Source: Euryarchaeota archaeon UBA53 (GTDB lineage Archaea > Thermoplasmatota > Poseidoniia > Poseidoniales > Poseidoniaceae). From it: 29,069 bases of DNA. Positions 1 to 7,210 of the stretch are shown here, in pieces. The stretch's first letter is position 1. Each line of letters opens with the position of its first letter. The translations under genes and the position numbers were made by a program. The notes beneath the pieces were generated by a model that worked only from the letters and a program-made list of their open reading frames with translations, did no database searches and was not told where the DNA came from. The DNA is taken from positions 8,393 through 37,461 of the forward strand of contig DAZU01000046.1 of NCBI GenBank assembly GCA_002507425.1, written 5' to 3'.

Positions 1-1221
1 ATAAACCTCTTGAGATTAGAAGAACAACAAGCCCTACTTACTGCCATGCAAGAAAGGGCATTCCCTATCTCAGGCAGGTCCGAAAGATCTAGCGGTGCTC
101 TTACAAAAACAGAGGCAGTTCCCTGTGATTTTATTCTCATAGCAGCTGGTAACCTTGACGCTATTCAGGGAATGCACCCAGCTCTGCGAAGTAGAATAAG
201 GGGATATGGTTACGAAGTATACGTCAACTCTCACATGCCCGACACAACTGCAAATCGAAGGCGCTTAATCAGGTTCATTGCACAAGAAGTTAGAAGGGAC
301 ATAGGAACTGCAAGAGAAATTCCTCACTTCGATAGATCAGGTGTTTCTGTTATTCTACGCGAGGCACAAAGAAGAGCGGGTAGAAGAGGAAAACTTTCCC
401 TGAGATTGAGAGAACTCGGAGGCTTAGTAAGAATTGCTGGAGACCTTGCATGCGAAGAAGGCGCAGAATTTACAACATCTAGGCACGTTCTTGCGGCAAG
501 AAAAATCGCTAAACCTCTAGAACAGCAAGTTGCTGACAGGATGATAGAAAGAAGACAAGAGTATTCTCTAATAGTAAATTCAGGAAACAGGATAGGCAGA
601 GTCAATGGCCTTGCTGTCCTTGGTGCAGACTCTGGTTTATCCGATTACAGTGGAATAATGCTGCCAGTTGAAGCACTGGTTACGCCATCACTATCCAGTG
701 GTGGTAAAGTGTATGCAACCGGAGGTCTCTCGGATCTTGCAAAGGAAAGTGTCACTAATGTCAGTGCGGTAATTAAGAAGCTTACAGGCAAGGACGTATC
801 TGATTATGACATTCACATACAGTTTGTTGACACTCACGGCGTAGACGGAGACTCAGCTTCTATTACCATCGCTACCGCTATCATCTCTGCCTTGGAGAAC
901 ATTCCAATCAGACAAGATCTCGCCATGACGGGCAGCCTCTCTGTTAGAGGGGAAGTCCTACCAATAGGAGGGGTAACTGCAAAGATTGAATCGGCTGCAA
1001 AATCAGGAATCAAAACCGTCGTAATACCAAGAGCAAACGCACAAGACGTTTTACTCGATAAGCAGTATGAGAACATAGAAGTCATAGCAGTTGATACTCT
1101 TGACGAAGTTATGGAGCAAGCCCTGCTCATAGGCGATAAGAAGACAAGTCTTGTTGAGAGATTATCTGCAGTCATTGATAGATTAACTCCTGATTTATCT
1201 GCCAGCGGCCATTTATCATGA
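1..1221 (+). CDS. lonB: Archaeal LonB ATP-dependent protease, C-terminal part (5' end outside window)
   Basis: The frame is open to the window edge and begins with INLLRLEEQQALLTAMQE, which matches the stretch just after the Walker B motif of AAA+ proteases, so the gene is cut by the edge. The AAA+ part continues with a sensor-1 region (ILIAAGN) and an arginine-finger-like LRSRIRGYG, then a helical domain. The protease domain starts near GRVNGLAVLG. The Ser-Lys dyad is visible: Ser in GDSAS (codon 853-855) and Lys in GGVTAKIE (codon 982-984). LonB degrades unfolded or regulatory proteins and in archaea is normally membrane-anchored; the ATP-binding loop and the membrane insertion would lie upstream and are not seen. 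The TTG at position 10 is not the real start. Confidence 0.93.
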   Translation: MNLLRLEEQQALLTAMQERAFPISGRSERSSGALTKTEAVPCDFILIAAGNLDAIQGMHPALRSRIRGYGYEVYVNSHMPDTTANRRRLIRFIAQEVRRDIGTAREIPHFDRSGVSVILREAQRRAGRRGKLSLRLRELGGLVRIAGDLACEEGAEFTTSRHVLAARKIAKPLEQQVADRMIERRQEYSLIVNSGNRIGRVNGLAVLGADSGLSDYSGIMLPVEALVTPSLSSGGKVYATGGLSDLAKESVTNVSAVIKKLTGKDVSDYDIHIQFVDTHGVDGDSASITIATAIISALENIPIRQDLAMTGSLSVRGEVLPIGGVTAKIESAAKSGIKTVVIPRANAQDVLLDKQYENIEVIAVDTLDEVMEQALLIGDKKTSLVERLSAVIDRLTPDLSASGHLS

Positions 1222-1305
1222 CACTGAATCAGACATTGATTTCGGTAATAGTTTGTAATATTTCAGTGATTAACTCAAGTATGGGATACTGATAAGCCGA
1301 TACAT

Positions 1306-2724
1306 ATGGGAGAACATGTGGAAAACGCGGGGCGTTTTTTTCAAAGGAGAGTTGCGACAATCTCGCACTCTGCAATCATTTTCACCATATTCTGCCTTGG
1401 AATGATATATCTTGAGTCTGTTCTAAAACCATTCTTCATTGCTCTGGGCATTTATTTTGTATTGAAACCTGGAGCGGATTACCTTTCAAAAAATAAGTTC
1501 CCAGTTTTGTTATCGTATCTTACAATGCTTCTGCTGTTTATACTAGTTATAACATCTGCAGCATTCTTTGCATGGACTCAAACCCAGGATTTGCTTGAAG
1601 ACGAGGATAGGCAAGATGAGTATAATGACAAGTTGAACTCAAAATGGATGAAAGTGAAAAATTTGCCAATCGTAGGGCCCGCTATAAAAGAATCTGTAAG
1701 CGGGGATGGGGAAACCATCGGAAGTGATCTTCAGAGCCTAGGAATCGGTTCGGGAGGAACTGCGACAGATTTAATCGCATCAGTAGCAAGTGAAGTAGGG
1801 GCAATAATGACAACTAGTATTACAGTGCTGTTCTTCCTAATTTTTATTATATTTGAGGCACATCTTTTACCTGGAAGAATTGAAAGAGCATATCCAGGTA
1901 GTACAACTGAACGCGTCGGTATTATACAAACTCAGATTGAAGAAGGAATCAATACATACATCATAGTAAAAACCGGTTGCGGTATTGGAAGCGCTGTAAT
2001 AGCGGCATTTATTATGGCTGCATTTGAAATCGATTTGTGGTTTGTTTGGGCTGTAATGACATTTATTCTGAACTATGTGCCATACATTGGTTCACTGATA
2101 GCTACTATTCCACCTCTAATTCTAGGAATTATTGTATTAACTCCTACAATGTTGATAATAATGACATTATTGCTGTTAGTTAATCAACAAATTTGGGGTA
2201 ATTACATAGAAACTAAATGGGCAGGCAGAGCACTTGATCTGTCACCTGTTGTTTTACTATTGATAACCGCATTTTCTTTCTGGTTGTGGGGTATATTGGG
2301 CATGATTTTAGCAGTTCCTTTGTTTGCTATTGCTAAGATTGTTTTAGAAAATATTGAGCATACACGGCCAATTGCAATTTTACTGTCTGAAAGGGCACCA
2401 ACATTAGAAGAAGCTTGGCAAGACGCATTAAAGGATGGTAACCTATCATCTGGTGAATTCCATAAACTATCAAAGTTGCAAGAAACCTTGGGAGTTTCTG
2501 ATGAAGAGGTTATACGTATTTCAGGACGTTCTGCTGCTCAGACTATTCTGAAAAGAGGCAGAGCAAGAAAAGATGAAATTGAGTTCATACTAACATCATC
2601 AGCAGGCAGAGAAGAGTTTGGTGACTTTGAAGAAATTCTCAGTAAGGGAAGAATTTCAAAGCATGCTCGAAAACAACTTGAATCTCTTGTAGAGGATTTG
2701 GATAGAGAATCTGAGGAAGAGTGA
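1306..2724 (+). CDS. AI-2E family transporter-like membrane protein
   Basis: A 472-residue polytopic membrane protein. Hydrophobic segments lie near residues 20-50, 65-90 and 165-185, with a cluster from about 220 to 350. Three hallmarks of the AI-2E/PerM (UPF0118) family are present: NYVPYIG at about residue 256 followed by IPPL, ETKWAGRALDLSPVV, and GILGMILAVPL at about residue 329. Family members export small molecules or act as ion antiporters; the substrate cannot be told here. A charged, soluble C-terminal tail of about 110 residues follows the last membrane segment, including DGNLSSGEFHKLSKLQETLG, and is longer than usual. The stop abuts the stop of the convergent UPF0147 gene with no base between them. 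Confidence 0.85.
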   Translation: MGEHVENAGRFFQRRVATISHSAIIFTIFCLGMIYLESVLKPFFIALGIYFVLKPGADYLSKNKFPVLLSYLTMLLLFILVITSAAFFAWTQTQDLLEDEDRQDEYNDKLNSKWMKVKNLPIVGPAIKESVSGDGETIGSDLQSLGIGSGGTATDLIASVASEVGAIMTTSITVLFFLIFIIFEAHLLPGRIERAYPGSTTERVGIIQTQIEEGINTYIIVKTGCGIGSAVIAAFIMAAFEIDLWFVWAVMTFILNYVPYIGSLIATIPPLILGIIVLTPTMLIIMTLLLLVNQQIWGNYIETKWAGRALDLSPVVLLLITAFSFWLWGILGMILAVPLFAIAKIVLENIEHTRPIAILLSERAPTLEEAWQDALKDGNLSSGEFHKLSKLQETLGVSDEEVIRISGRSAAQTILKRGRARKDEIEFILTSSAGREEFGDFEEILSKGRISKHARKQLESLVEDLDRESEEE

Positions 2725-3000
2725 TTATATCACTTCTCTCAGAAGTTTTTCCAATTCTGTATTAATCATCAGAATGAGTGTCCCAAACTCAGGAGGTATG
2801 TTTGGATCCTCATATAACTCCTCTAATTTGGCTTGGGTGATTGCTATTCTAACATCCATTTGTTTCGATTTGTTGAGCAACCACATATCGCATGCTTCTT
2901 TTGCACCTTTACGTATGTTTCTTGGGACCTTGGGATCATCGATTTGATTGATGACTGTTGCAATTTGGCCTAGTTTTGTCTCGATTTCAGACACATACAT
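2725..3000 (-). CDS. UPF0147 family protein
   Basis: A small soluble helical protein of about 91 residues. VPRNIRKGAKEA followed by DPNIPPEFGTLI matches the archaeal UPF0147 family, whose members share VPRNIR and DPNxP blocks; the molecular function is unknown. The ATG at 3000 (MYVSEIETKL) is preferred; a GTG three codons upstream (3009) is also possible. The gene diverges from the prepilin peptidase gene and converges on the AI-2E family gene with no spacer. Confidence 0.75.
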   Translation of the reverse strand: MYVSEIETKLGQIATVINQIDDPKVPRNIRKGAKEACDMWLLNKSKQMDVRIAITQAKLEELYEDPNIPPEFGTLILMINTELEKLLREVI

Positions 3001-3044
3001 CACCCGCACAAAGCCTCGTGCTGTCTGCCGTCGAGAGTGGCGGC

Positions 3045-3050
3045 TTTAAG
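3045..3050 (+). promoter_or_regulatory. TATA box of the prepilin peptidase gene
   Basis: TTTAAG is centred about 26 bases upstream of the ATG at 3074, the spacing expected for a leaderless archaeal transcript. No Shine-Dalgarno sequence lies between. The motif is close to symmetric (CTTAAA on the other strand), so it could also serve the divergent UPF0147 gene. Confidence 0.5.
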
Positions 3051-3073
3051 TTGATTGCCACCATCCGTCCATC

Positions 3074-4045
3074 ATGGAATCAGCCGAGATTGTGTCTTGG
3101 ACCCGACTTTTGGTTCTACTACTGGCTTTGGGAATTGCGGCCATTATGGATTTGAAAGACAGGAGAGTTCCTAATGAATTCTGGATTACGTGGGCCAAGC
3201 CTGCAATATTTTTGTGGACCCTAGATTTGCTAATATTAGGAGTAGAATGGTATACAATTGCAACTGCTGCTGGCATGGTTGCTTACGCTTCAACGGCAGT
3301 TATTGGTAGGCCAACAATTGGGGATATTCTATCAGGAAAAAGTCTTGATATCTTGGTAAGTATATGGTACTTGATAGGAATAATAGGTGTTGTTCAGGGT
3401 TTAATCTTGCATTCTGATGAGATGTTACCAGTAATCTCTGGCAATTCACATGAATCTGCTGAAATATGGTGGAAAACCTTCGCAGTATTCATTCCAATAT
3501 TTCTTGTAGATATAGCCTGGAGATTGAGATTAATTCACGGCGGTGCTGACTGCAAAGCTTTGATGTGGGTGTCAATACTAGTACCATACTGGGCAAGTAT
3601 CCCAATTTTCTATCCTCAAGATGGAATTGTTTTGTCAATGCCTCCAGCAATTGCTCTATTGGTTTGGGGCGGTTTTGCATTCCTAGTTATGCCATTCATT
3701 ATGATAGTAGTTAATTTGAAGAGAGGGGAATTTAATCTTAGATTGATATGGCATGCTGAAAAAATGGATATCACAAAGGTATTGAACAGTCATGTATGGT
3801 TACTCACAACCACTGCATGTATGCCAGACGGAGAGATTAGAATTGTCCATCGAACTAGAGCACCTAGTCAGACCCCGACTGTAACCCAATTAGAATCTGA
3901 AATCAAAGAATTAGTTGATCGTGGAGTTGAGCACGTATGGATAACGAGGAAGTATCCTTTGTTGGTATTCTTATGGCCTGCGATATTCCCATTATTCCTA
4001 TTCGGGGGACCTATGTCGTATATACTATCGACAATTGGGATTTAA
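3074..4045 (+). CDS. A24 family prepilin/preflagellin peptidase (FlaK/PibD-like)
   Basis: A 323-residue membrane aspartyl protease that would cleave class III signal peptides of archaellins and archaeal pilins at the cytoplasmic face. Both catalytic motifs are visible: Asp26 in MDLKDRRVPN, the family D-x5-6-R-x-PN element, and Asp159 in GGADCK, equivalent to GxGD. About six hydrophobic segments lie between residues 8 and 220, and a soluble loop of about 75 residues (ITKVLNSHVW to EHVWITRKYP) precedes a final membrane segment, as in archaeal members. The start is supported by a TATA box about 26 bases upstream. No pilin or archaellin genes lie nearby. The stop directly abuts the convergent eL40 gene. 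Confidence 0.85.
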   Translation: MESAEIVSWTRLLVLLLALGIAAIMDLKDRRVPNEFWITWAKPAIFLWTLDLLILGVEWYTIATAAGMVAYASTAVIGRPTIGDILSGKSLDILVSIWYLIGIIGVVQGLILHSDEMLPVISGNSHESAEIWWKTFAVFIPIFLVDIAWRLRLIHGGADCKALMWVSILVPYWASIPIFYPQDGIVLSMPPAIALLVWGGFAFLVMPFIMIVVNLKRGEFNLRLIWHAEKMDITKVLNSHVWLLTTTACMPDGEIRIVHRTRAPSQTPTVTQLESEIKELVDRGVEHVWITRKYPLLVFLWPAIFPLFLFGGPMSYILSTIGI

Positions 4046-4195
4046 TCATGCACCCTTTCGCTCTACATTCTTAGGACGAAGCCCTTTGTATCCACACTTT
4101 CGACATCGAGTAGCTCTCCATGGATTTCTAGCATTGCACTTCATGCAAATTTTCACACGAAGCAGTCTTGCCTCTGCTTCAGGGAATCGAGCCAT
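4046..4195 (-). CDS. rpl40e: 50S ribosomal protein eL40
   Basis: Translation of the minus strand from the ATG at 4195 gives 49 residues beginning MARFPEAEARLLRVKICMKC and ending LRPKNVERKGA. The four cysteines (CMKC and CRKC) form the zinc-binding C4 motif of eL40, and NPWRATRCRKCGYKGLR is highly diagnostic. This structural protein of the large ribosomal subunit is usually about 50 residues in archaea, so the copy is full length. The TATA-like TTAAATATA at 4215-4223 lies about 24 bases upstream, so the transcript is probably leaderless. The gene is short enough to be missed by length cut-offs. Its stop is directly adjacent to the stop of the prepilin peptidase gene. Confidence 0.95.
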   Translation of the reverse strand: MARFPEAEARLLRVKICMKCNARNPWRATRCRKCGYKGLRPKNVERKGA

Positions 4196-4214
4196 GGGTC
4201 GGCCACCAACTCCC

Positions 4215-4223
4215 TATATTTAA
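4215..4223 (-). promoter_or_regulatory. TATA box of eL40
   Basis: On the minus strand this reads TTAAATATA, preceded by GGG, and is centred about 24 bases before the eL40 ATG. On the plus strand it reads TATATTTAA and could in principle also drive the divergent MBL-fold gene, but that would leave a leader of about 40 bases. Confidence 0.6.
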
Positions 4224-4281
4224 CCCAAACCATAACAAAATTACCCACTCCTTCAAGCACAAGGACGTCTTCGAATGTTTT

Positions 4282-5049
4282 GTGAGAATAATTCGTCTTC
4301 CCGGCATACATCATGACGCGAATGCAGTCATATTCTCGGGCAAGGAAGGAAACATACTAGTTGATGCAGGTACAACTTGGTATCAAATGCTACAAGTGGA
4401 ACGAATTAAGGGTCATATTGGTGAGGGAAAACTCCAGAGAATCTTACTAACCTCTCGTCGATATCCTTTCGCTGGAGCTGCGAAGCATATCTCGGAATCA
4501 TTCGACGAGATACCTATACATATCCACGATGATGCAATTTCGGTTTTACAGACAGGAGACTTCTATTCAACCTGGGCTAGTAGATACGATTCAGATATGC
4601 CAAGTACAAGTTGTAATCCTGTAAGCCAGGGTGATAAGTTCTCACTTGGCGATGGTGAATTATTCGCAATATCACTACCCGGACATTGCCCAGATGGCAT
4701 GGGGTATTTCGAAAGAGAAAGGGGTGTTTTAGTCAGCGGAGCAGTGATTCCACGAGCTGATAATCCGTCTCGATGGGATATGCCCGGGGGAAGCTTACCT
4801 GATTTGATAACATCATTGAAAACTATTCAAGAGATAAAACCGAATAGTATTGTTCCTGCTCGCGGGCCTGCAATAAAGGGGAGACAGCGAATCGACGAAG
4901 TGATTAATCAACATCTCTCATTTTTAGAAGATTGCCGGGATAATAATGGGAATGTCCCCAGAAGTTGGCCAAGACCTGCAAAAACTGCTTTTTACCTTGT
5001 CTCTGAACCACCTTGGCCATTACACGAAAAGGAAAAATCAAGCGACTAG
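4282..5049 (+). CDS. Metallo-beta-lactamase-fold protein with degenerate metal-binding site
   Basis: About 256 residues from the GTG at 4282 (MRIIRLPGIHHDANAVIFSG), the usual N-terminal beta strands of the MBL fold, followed by NILVDAG. Upstream in-frame codons run into the eL40 gene on the other strand, so the GTG is the best start. The region that should hold THxHxDHxGG reads LLTSRRYPFAGAA, so all of its histidines and the aspartate are missing. The downstream GHCPDGMGYF keeps the motif-3 histidine, but the usual GD that follows is GA (SGAVIPR). The fold therefore seems kept while hydrolytic chemistry is unlikely. It may be a binding protein or a pseudoenzyme. The last 12 bases overlap the end of the convergent WD-like gene. 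Confidence 0.65.
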   Translation: MRIIRLPGIHHDANAVIFSGKEGNILVDAGTTWYQMLQVERIKGHIGEGKLQRILLTSRRYPFAGAAKHISESFDEIPIHIHDDAISVLQTGDFYSTWASRYDSDMPSTSCNPVSQGDKFSLGDGELFAISLPGHCPDGMGYFERERGVLVSGAVIPRADNPSRWDMPGGSLPDLITSLKTIQEIKPNSIVPARGPAIKGRQRIDEVINQHLSFLEDCRDNNGNVPRSWPRPAKTAFYLVSEPPWPLHEKEKSSD

Positions 5050-5535
5050 CTTAGATTGCTGACCTGACCACGTCATCACTTTCCTCTCCCAGCCTTGCTG
5101 AACGTGCAGATCCTGACCAACGACCCTTATTGCGGAAGCTGGACCCTCCAACTCGAATAGAGATACAACTCTGTTTGGAACTCTCTGCCCCACCATATGT
5201 ATAGATCCATTATCACATCCAACTAGTATACTATCTCCACTGAGAGAGGATAAACAAAGAGACCTAACCTCGGAGTTACCAACGACGTATCGGTCAACAA
5301 CCTTCATTTCAGGCAATAAGATTACGCTAACACCACCATAGCGATCGCCTGCAATGATTCTGCTAATCACTCCTTTTGGACCTATAACACCGAGCAAAAC
5401 ACTCGCTGGAGCTTGAATTTTTGTCCTTCGGATTTTACCAAATTTTGGTTTCCAAATTATTGTTGAGTCGTCCATTGCTGTTACTATTCCTTCCGAAGTC
5501 AACATCGATCTTATTACCATTCTTAACTGTGTCAT
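5038..5535 (-). CDS. Hypothetical short WD40/beta-propeller-like protein
   Basis: A 165-residue soluble protein with no signal peptide. It shows about four repeating beta-rich units of 35-45 residues with WD-like features: VTAMDDSTIIWK, IIAGDRYGGVSVI, LVGCDNGSIHMV and LHVQQGWERKVMTW. The pattern suggests half of a seven- or eight-bladed propeller, so it might dimerise or be a reduced relative of a longer protein. No catalytic residues are recognised and no function is assigned. It is the last of three same-strand genes (tfb, the four-cysteine protein, this one) but has its own 71-base upstream spacer with an AT-rich stretch near 5565. Confidence 0.6.
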   Translation of the reverse strand: MTQLRMVIRSMLTSEGIVTAMDDSTIIWKPKFGKIRRTKIQAPASVLLGVIGPKGVISRIIAGDRYGGVSVILLPEMKVVDRYVVGNSEVRSLCLSSLSGDSILVGCDNGSIHMVGQRVPNRVVSLFELEGPASAIRVVGQDLHVQQGWERKVMTWSGQQSKLVA

Positions 5536-5606
5536 GACATCTGAAATGATAGTCTTGGGTCTACATTTATTTTTGTGACACTGGAAGTGAAAGTGAAAGT
5601 GGAAAG

Positions 5607-5897
5607 TTAGTAGTAAGGAGTTGAGTCTTCTTTACTATCTTTCTTCCAAATTTTATAGCACGCTTTACAGACCCTTACTCTATTTTTACGCACGGCAAAT
5701 GCCCCTTCTCCCCAAGTATCAATAGCATTCTCTTGACTTAGGGACCTACCGCCTTTGTGCTTGTCTGCAAAATCAGAACAACTAGAGATGCCACACGGTA
5801 TTTCAGCAGGCTTCTCGGTTTTGTCAGAGCCAGACTTTTTTCGCCGGTTTGTTGGAACCCTGACCTTCCTTTGGGCTTTGCTAGTTCTGCGGCTCAT
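5607..5897 (-). CDS. Small basic protein with putative four-cysteine zinc site
   Basis: 96 residues from the ATG at 5897 (MSRRTSKAQRK). A TTG two codons upstream is an alternative start. The first 30 residues are strongly basic (RRTSKAQRKVRVPTNRRKK). Cys35 and Cys40 (CGISSC) and Cys77 and Cys80 (CKAC) could together bind one zinc ion, with a conserved-looking middle segment, KHKGGRSLSQENAIDTWGEG, between them. The basic tail plus zinc-ribbon-like core suggests nucleic acid or ribosome binding; this is an inference and the family is not recognised. It sits 35 bases downstream of tfb on the same strand and may be co-transcribed. Confidence 0.65.
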   Translation of the reverse strand: MSRRTSKAQRKVRVPTNRRKKSGSDKTEKPAEIPCGISSCSDFADKHKGGRSLSQENAIDTWGEGAFAVRKNRVRVCKACYKIWKKDSKEDSTPYY

Positions 5898-5932
5898 ATC
5901 CAACTGCAGTAATGTTAGGCAAAAGAAGGTAT

Positions 5933-6958
5933 CTAATTGACACCACTTTCACCAAGACTAGTAAATACCTTGTTGAGCATTTGATTAATCCCGCGCAATG
6001 TAACTTCAGACACACCAGCAACTTTACAGATATCAGCCTGAGTTCTCTTGTGACCAGATTCAGCGGCCGCCTTGTAAACCACAGCAGCAGCAATTCCCAT
6101 AGGTTTTTTACCCTGCCAAATCTCTTCATGAGGCTCAATAGTATCCCAAAGTTTGTCAACTTGAAGCATTGTATTAGCAGGTAGTTCGAGTTCACTGATA
6201 AACTTACTAAAGTAAATCTTTGGTGATGAAACCTTTTGAAGTCTGCAAGTCCTTGCAATATTTCTAATCATCCTTGATAATTCCTTTTCGTCAACCTGAA
6301 ATTTATCACACAGCTCACCGATAGTTCTTGGAATACCCTCAATTCTTGCAACTAAATAACAACATGCTGCTGTCACTCCCGCAATTGAGCGCCCAACTAC
6401 ATAACCTTCTTCTGAAAGGCGACGATAAAGTCTGCATGCCTCTTCTTGGAGAGAAGGAGGAAGCCCGGACTTATCACGAATCATCTGATTCGGCTTAATG
6501 AGATTCCTTGTGTTGCCTATGCTTGATTTTGACCTTTCATCTATTGTTCTACGGCGGCGCCAGTCAGATCTGGCCTTCGCACTCATACCAAGCCTACTAG
6601 CTGCGCTACTGGATAAATCAGAGTGTGAAATTGTTGTGTTCAGACCTTTGTCAGCGAGCGTATATGTTGTTGGAGCGCCAACTCTAGAACGGTCGTTCAC
6701 ATTGTCGTGGTTAGTCCATTCAGCACCCGGGTCTAAACTATTCTCTTCTACTACCAACCCACAATGGCCACATGAAACTTCTCCCCTTGAAGAATCGGTC
6801 TTCCAATCTACCAGACCACATTCAGAGCAAGCCTTGGTGTGACCATCCAATATTCTGCGGTTAGGGCGACTTGACCCAATACCTCTCCTTGCAATATTGT
6901 CTCTTTGCCCGTTTTCTCTATTTTCTGTGTCCAGACGAACTCTTCTCCTATCTTCCAT
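5933..6958 (-). CDS. tfb: Transcription initiation factor B (TFB)
   Basis: A 341-residue archaeal TFIIB homologue that bridges TBP bound at the TATA box to RNA polymerase and recognises the BRE. The N-terminal zinc ribbon has Cys44-x2-Cys47 and Cys63-x2-Cys66. The B-reader/linker follows (DPGAEWTNHDN, RVGAPTT, DKGLNTTIS). Two cyclin folds lie at roughly residues 155-240 and 250-335, with ACRLYRRLSEEG and GRSIAGVTAACCYLVAR in the first and PMGIAAAVVYKAA and TQADICKVAGVSEVTLR in the second. The zinc ribbon is preceded by an arginine-rich extension of about 40 residues, longer than in typical archaeal TFBs. GAGGT about nine bases before the ATG could act as a Shine-Dalgarno sequence. Confidence 0.97.
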   Translation of the reverse strand: MEDRRRVRLDTENRENGQRDNIARRGIGSSRPNRRILDGHTKACSECGLVDWKTDSSRGEVSCGHCGLVVEENSLDPGAEWTNHDNVNDRSRVGAPTTYTLADKGLNTTISHSDLSSSAASRLGMSAKARSDWRRRRTIDERSKSSIGNTRNLIKPNQMIRDKSGLPPSLQEEACRLYRRLSEEGYVVGRSIAGVTAACCYLVARIEGIPRTIGELCDKFQVDEKELSRMIRNIARTCRLQKVSSPKIYFSKFISELELPANTMLQVDKLWDTIEPHEEIWQGKKPMGIAAAVVYKAAAESGHKRTQADICKVAGVSEVTLRGINQMLNKVFTSLGESGVN

Positions 6959-6990
6959 GTCTACTCAACCTCAGGTTATGTAGTAAGGTC

Positions 6991-7003
6991 ATAAGTTTAT
7001 GTA
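6991..7003 (-). promoter_or_regulatory. Probable TATA region of tfb
   Basis: The minus strand reads TACATAAACTTAT, centred about 40 bases before the tfb ATG. With normal TATA-to-start spacing this would give a leader of about 14 bases containing the GAGGT element. The plus-strand reading (ATAAGTTTATGTA) is also TATA-like. Confidence 0.4.
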
Positions 7004-7160
7004 TTTTGCTATGGCATTCCCTCAAACAAGCGGCTTACTAAGCATCGAACACTCTATTTCTCTCACTACCACAGAAACAGGGTGTTGATACTACTTAAAC
7101 CCGTGGTTTTTTTGCATCGTTTCTAATTATTTAAGCTACAAAAATAATTTTATTATTTTG

Positions 7161-7168
7161 TATAAATT
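7161..7168 (+). promoter_or_regulatory. TATA box of purA
   Basis: TATAAATT lies in an AT-rich stretch (7115-7168). The predicted transcription start near 7190 coincides with the 5' side of a short inverted repeat and lies about 20 bases upstream of the first ATG at 7211. Confidence 0.5.
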
Positions 7169-7189
7169 CCAGTAGACTAACCAAAAATT

Positions 7190-7209
7190 GAGGTTTGTTT
7201 TAGAACCTC
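7190..7209 (+). repeat. Inverted repeat immediately before the purA ATG
   Basis: GAGGTT (7190-7195) and AACCTC (7204-7209) are perfect inverted copies separated by an 8-base loop. The repeat ends one base before the ATG at 7211. In RNA it would form a 6-bp hairpin at the very 5' end of the predicted transcript. Confidence 0.6.
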
Positions 7210-7210
7210 G

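Noticed and set aside
4168..4281. Longer N-terminus for the MBL-fold protein starting at an ATG at 4168
   Set aside because: The first part is antisense to the eL40 gene and the residues do not resemble an MBL N-terminus, whereas the GTG at 4282 gives a typical one.
7107..7113. T-run read as a terminator of tfb or purA
   Set aside because: It lies upstream of both divergent genes, so it cannot end either; it is kept only as part of a possible small transcript.
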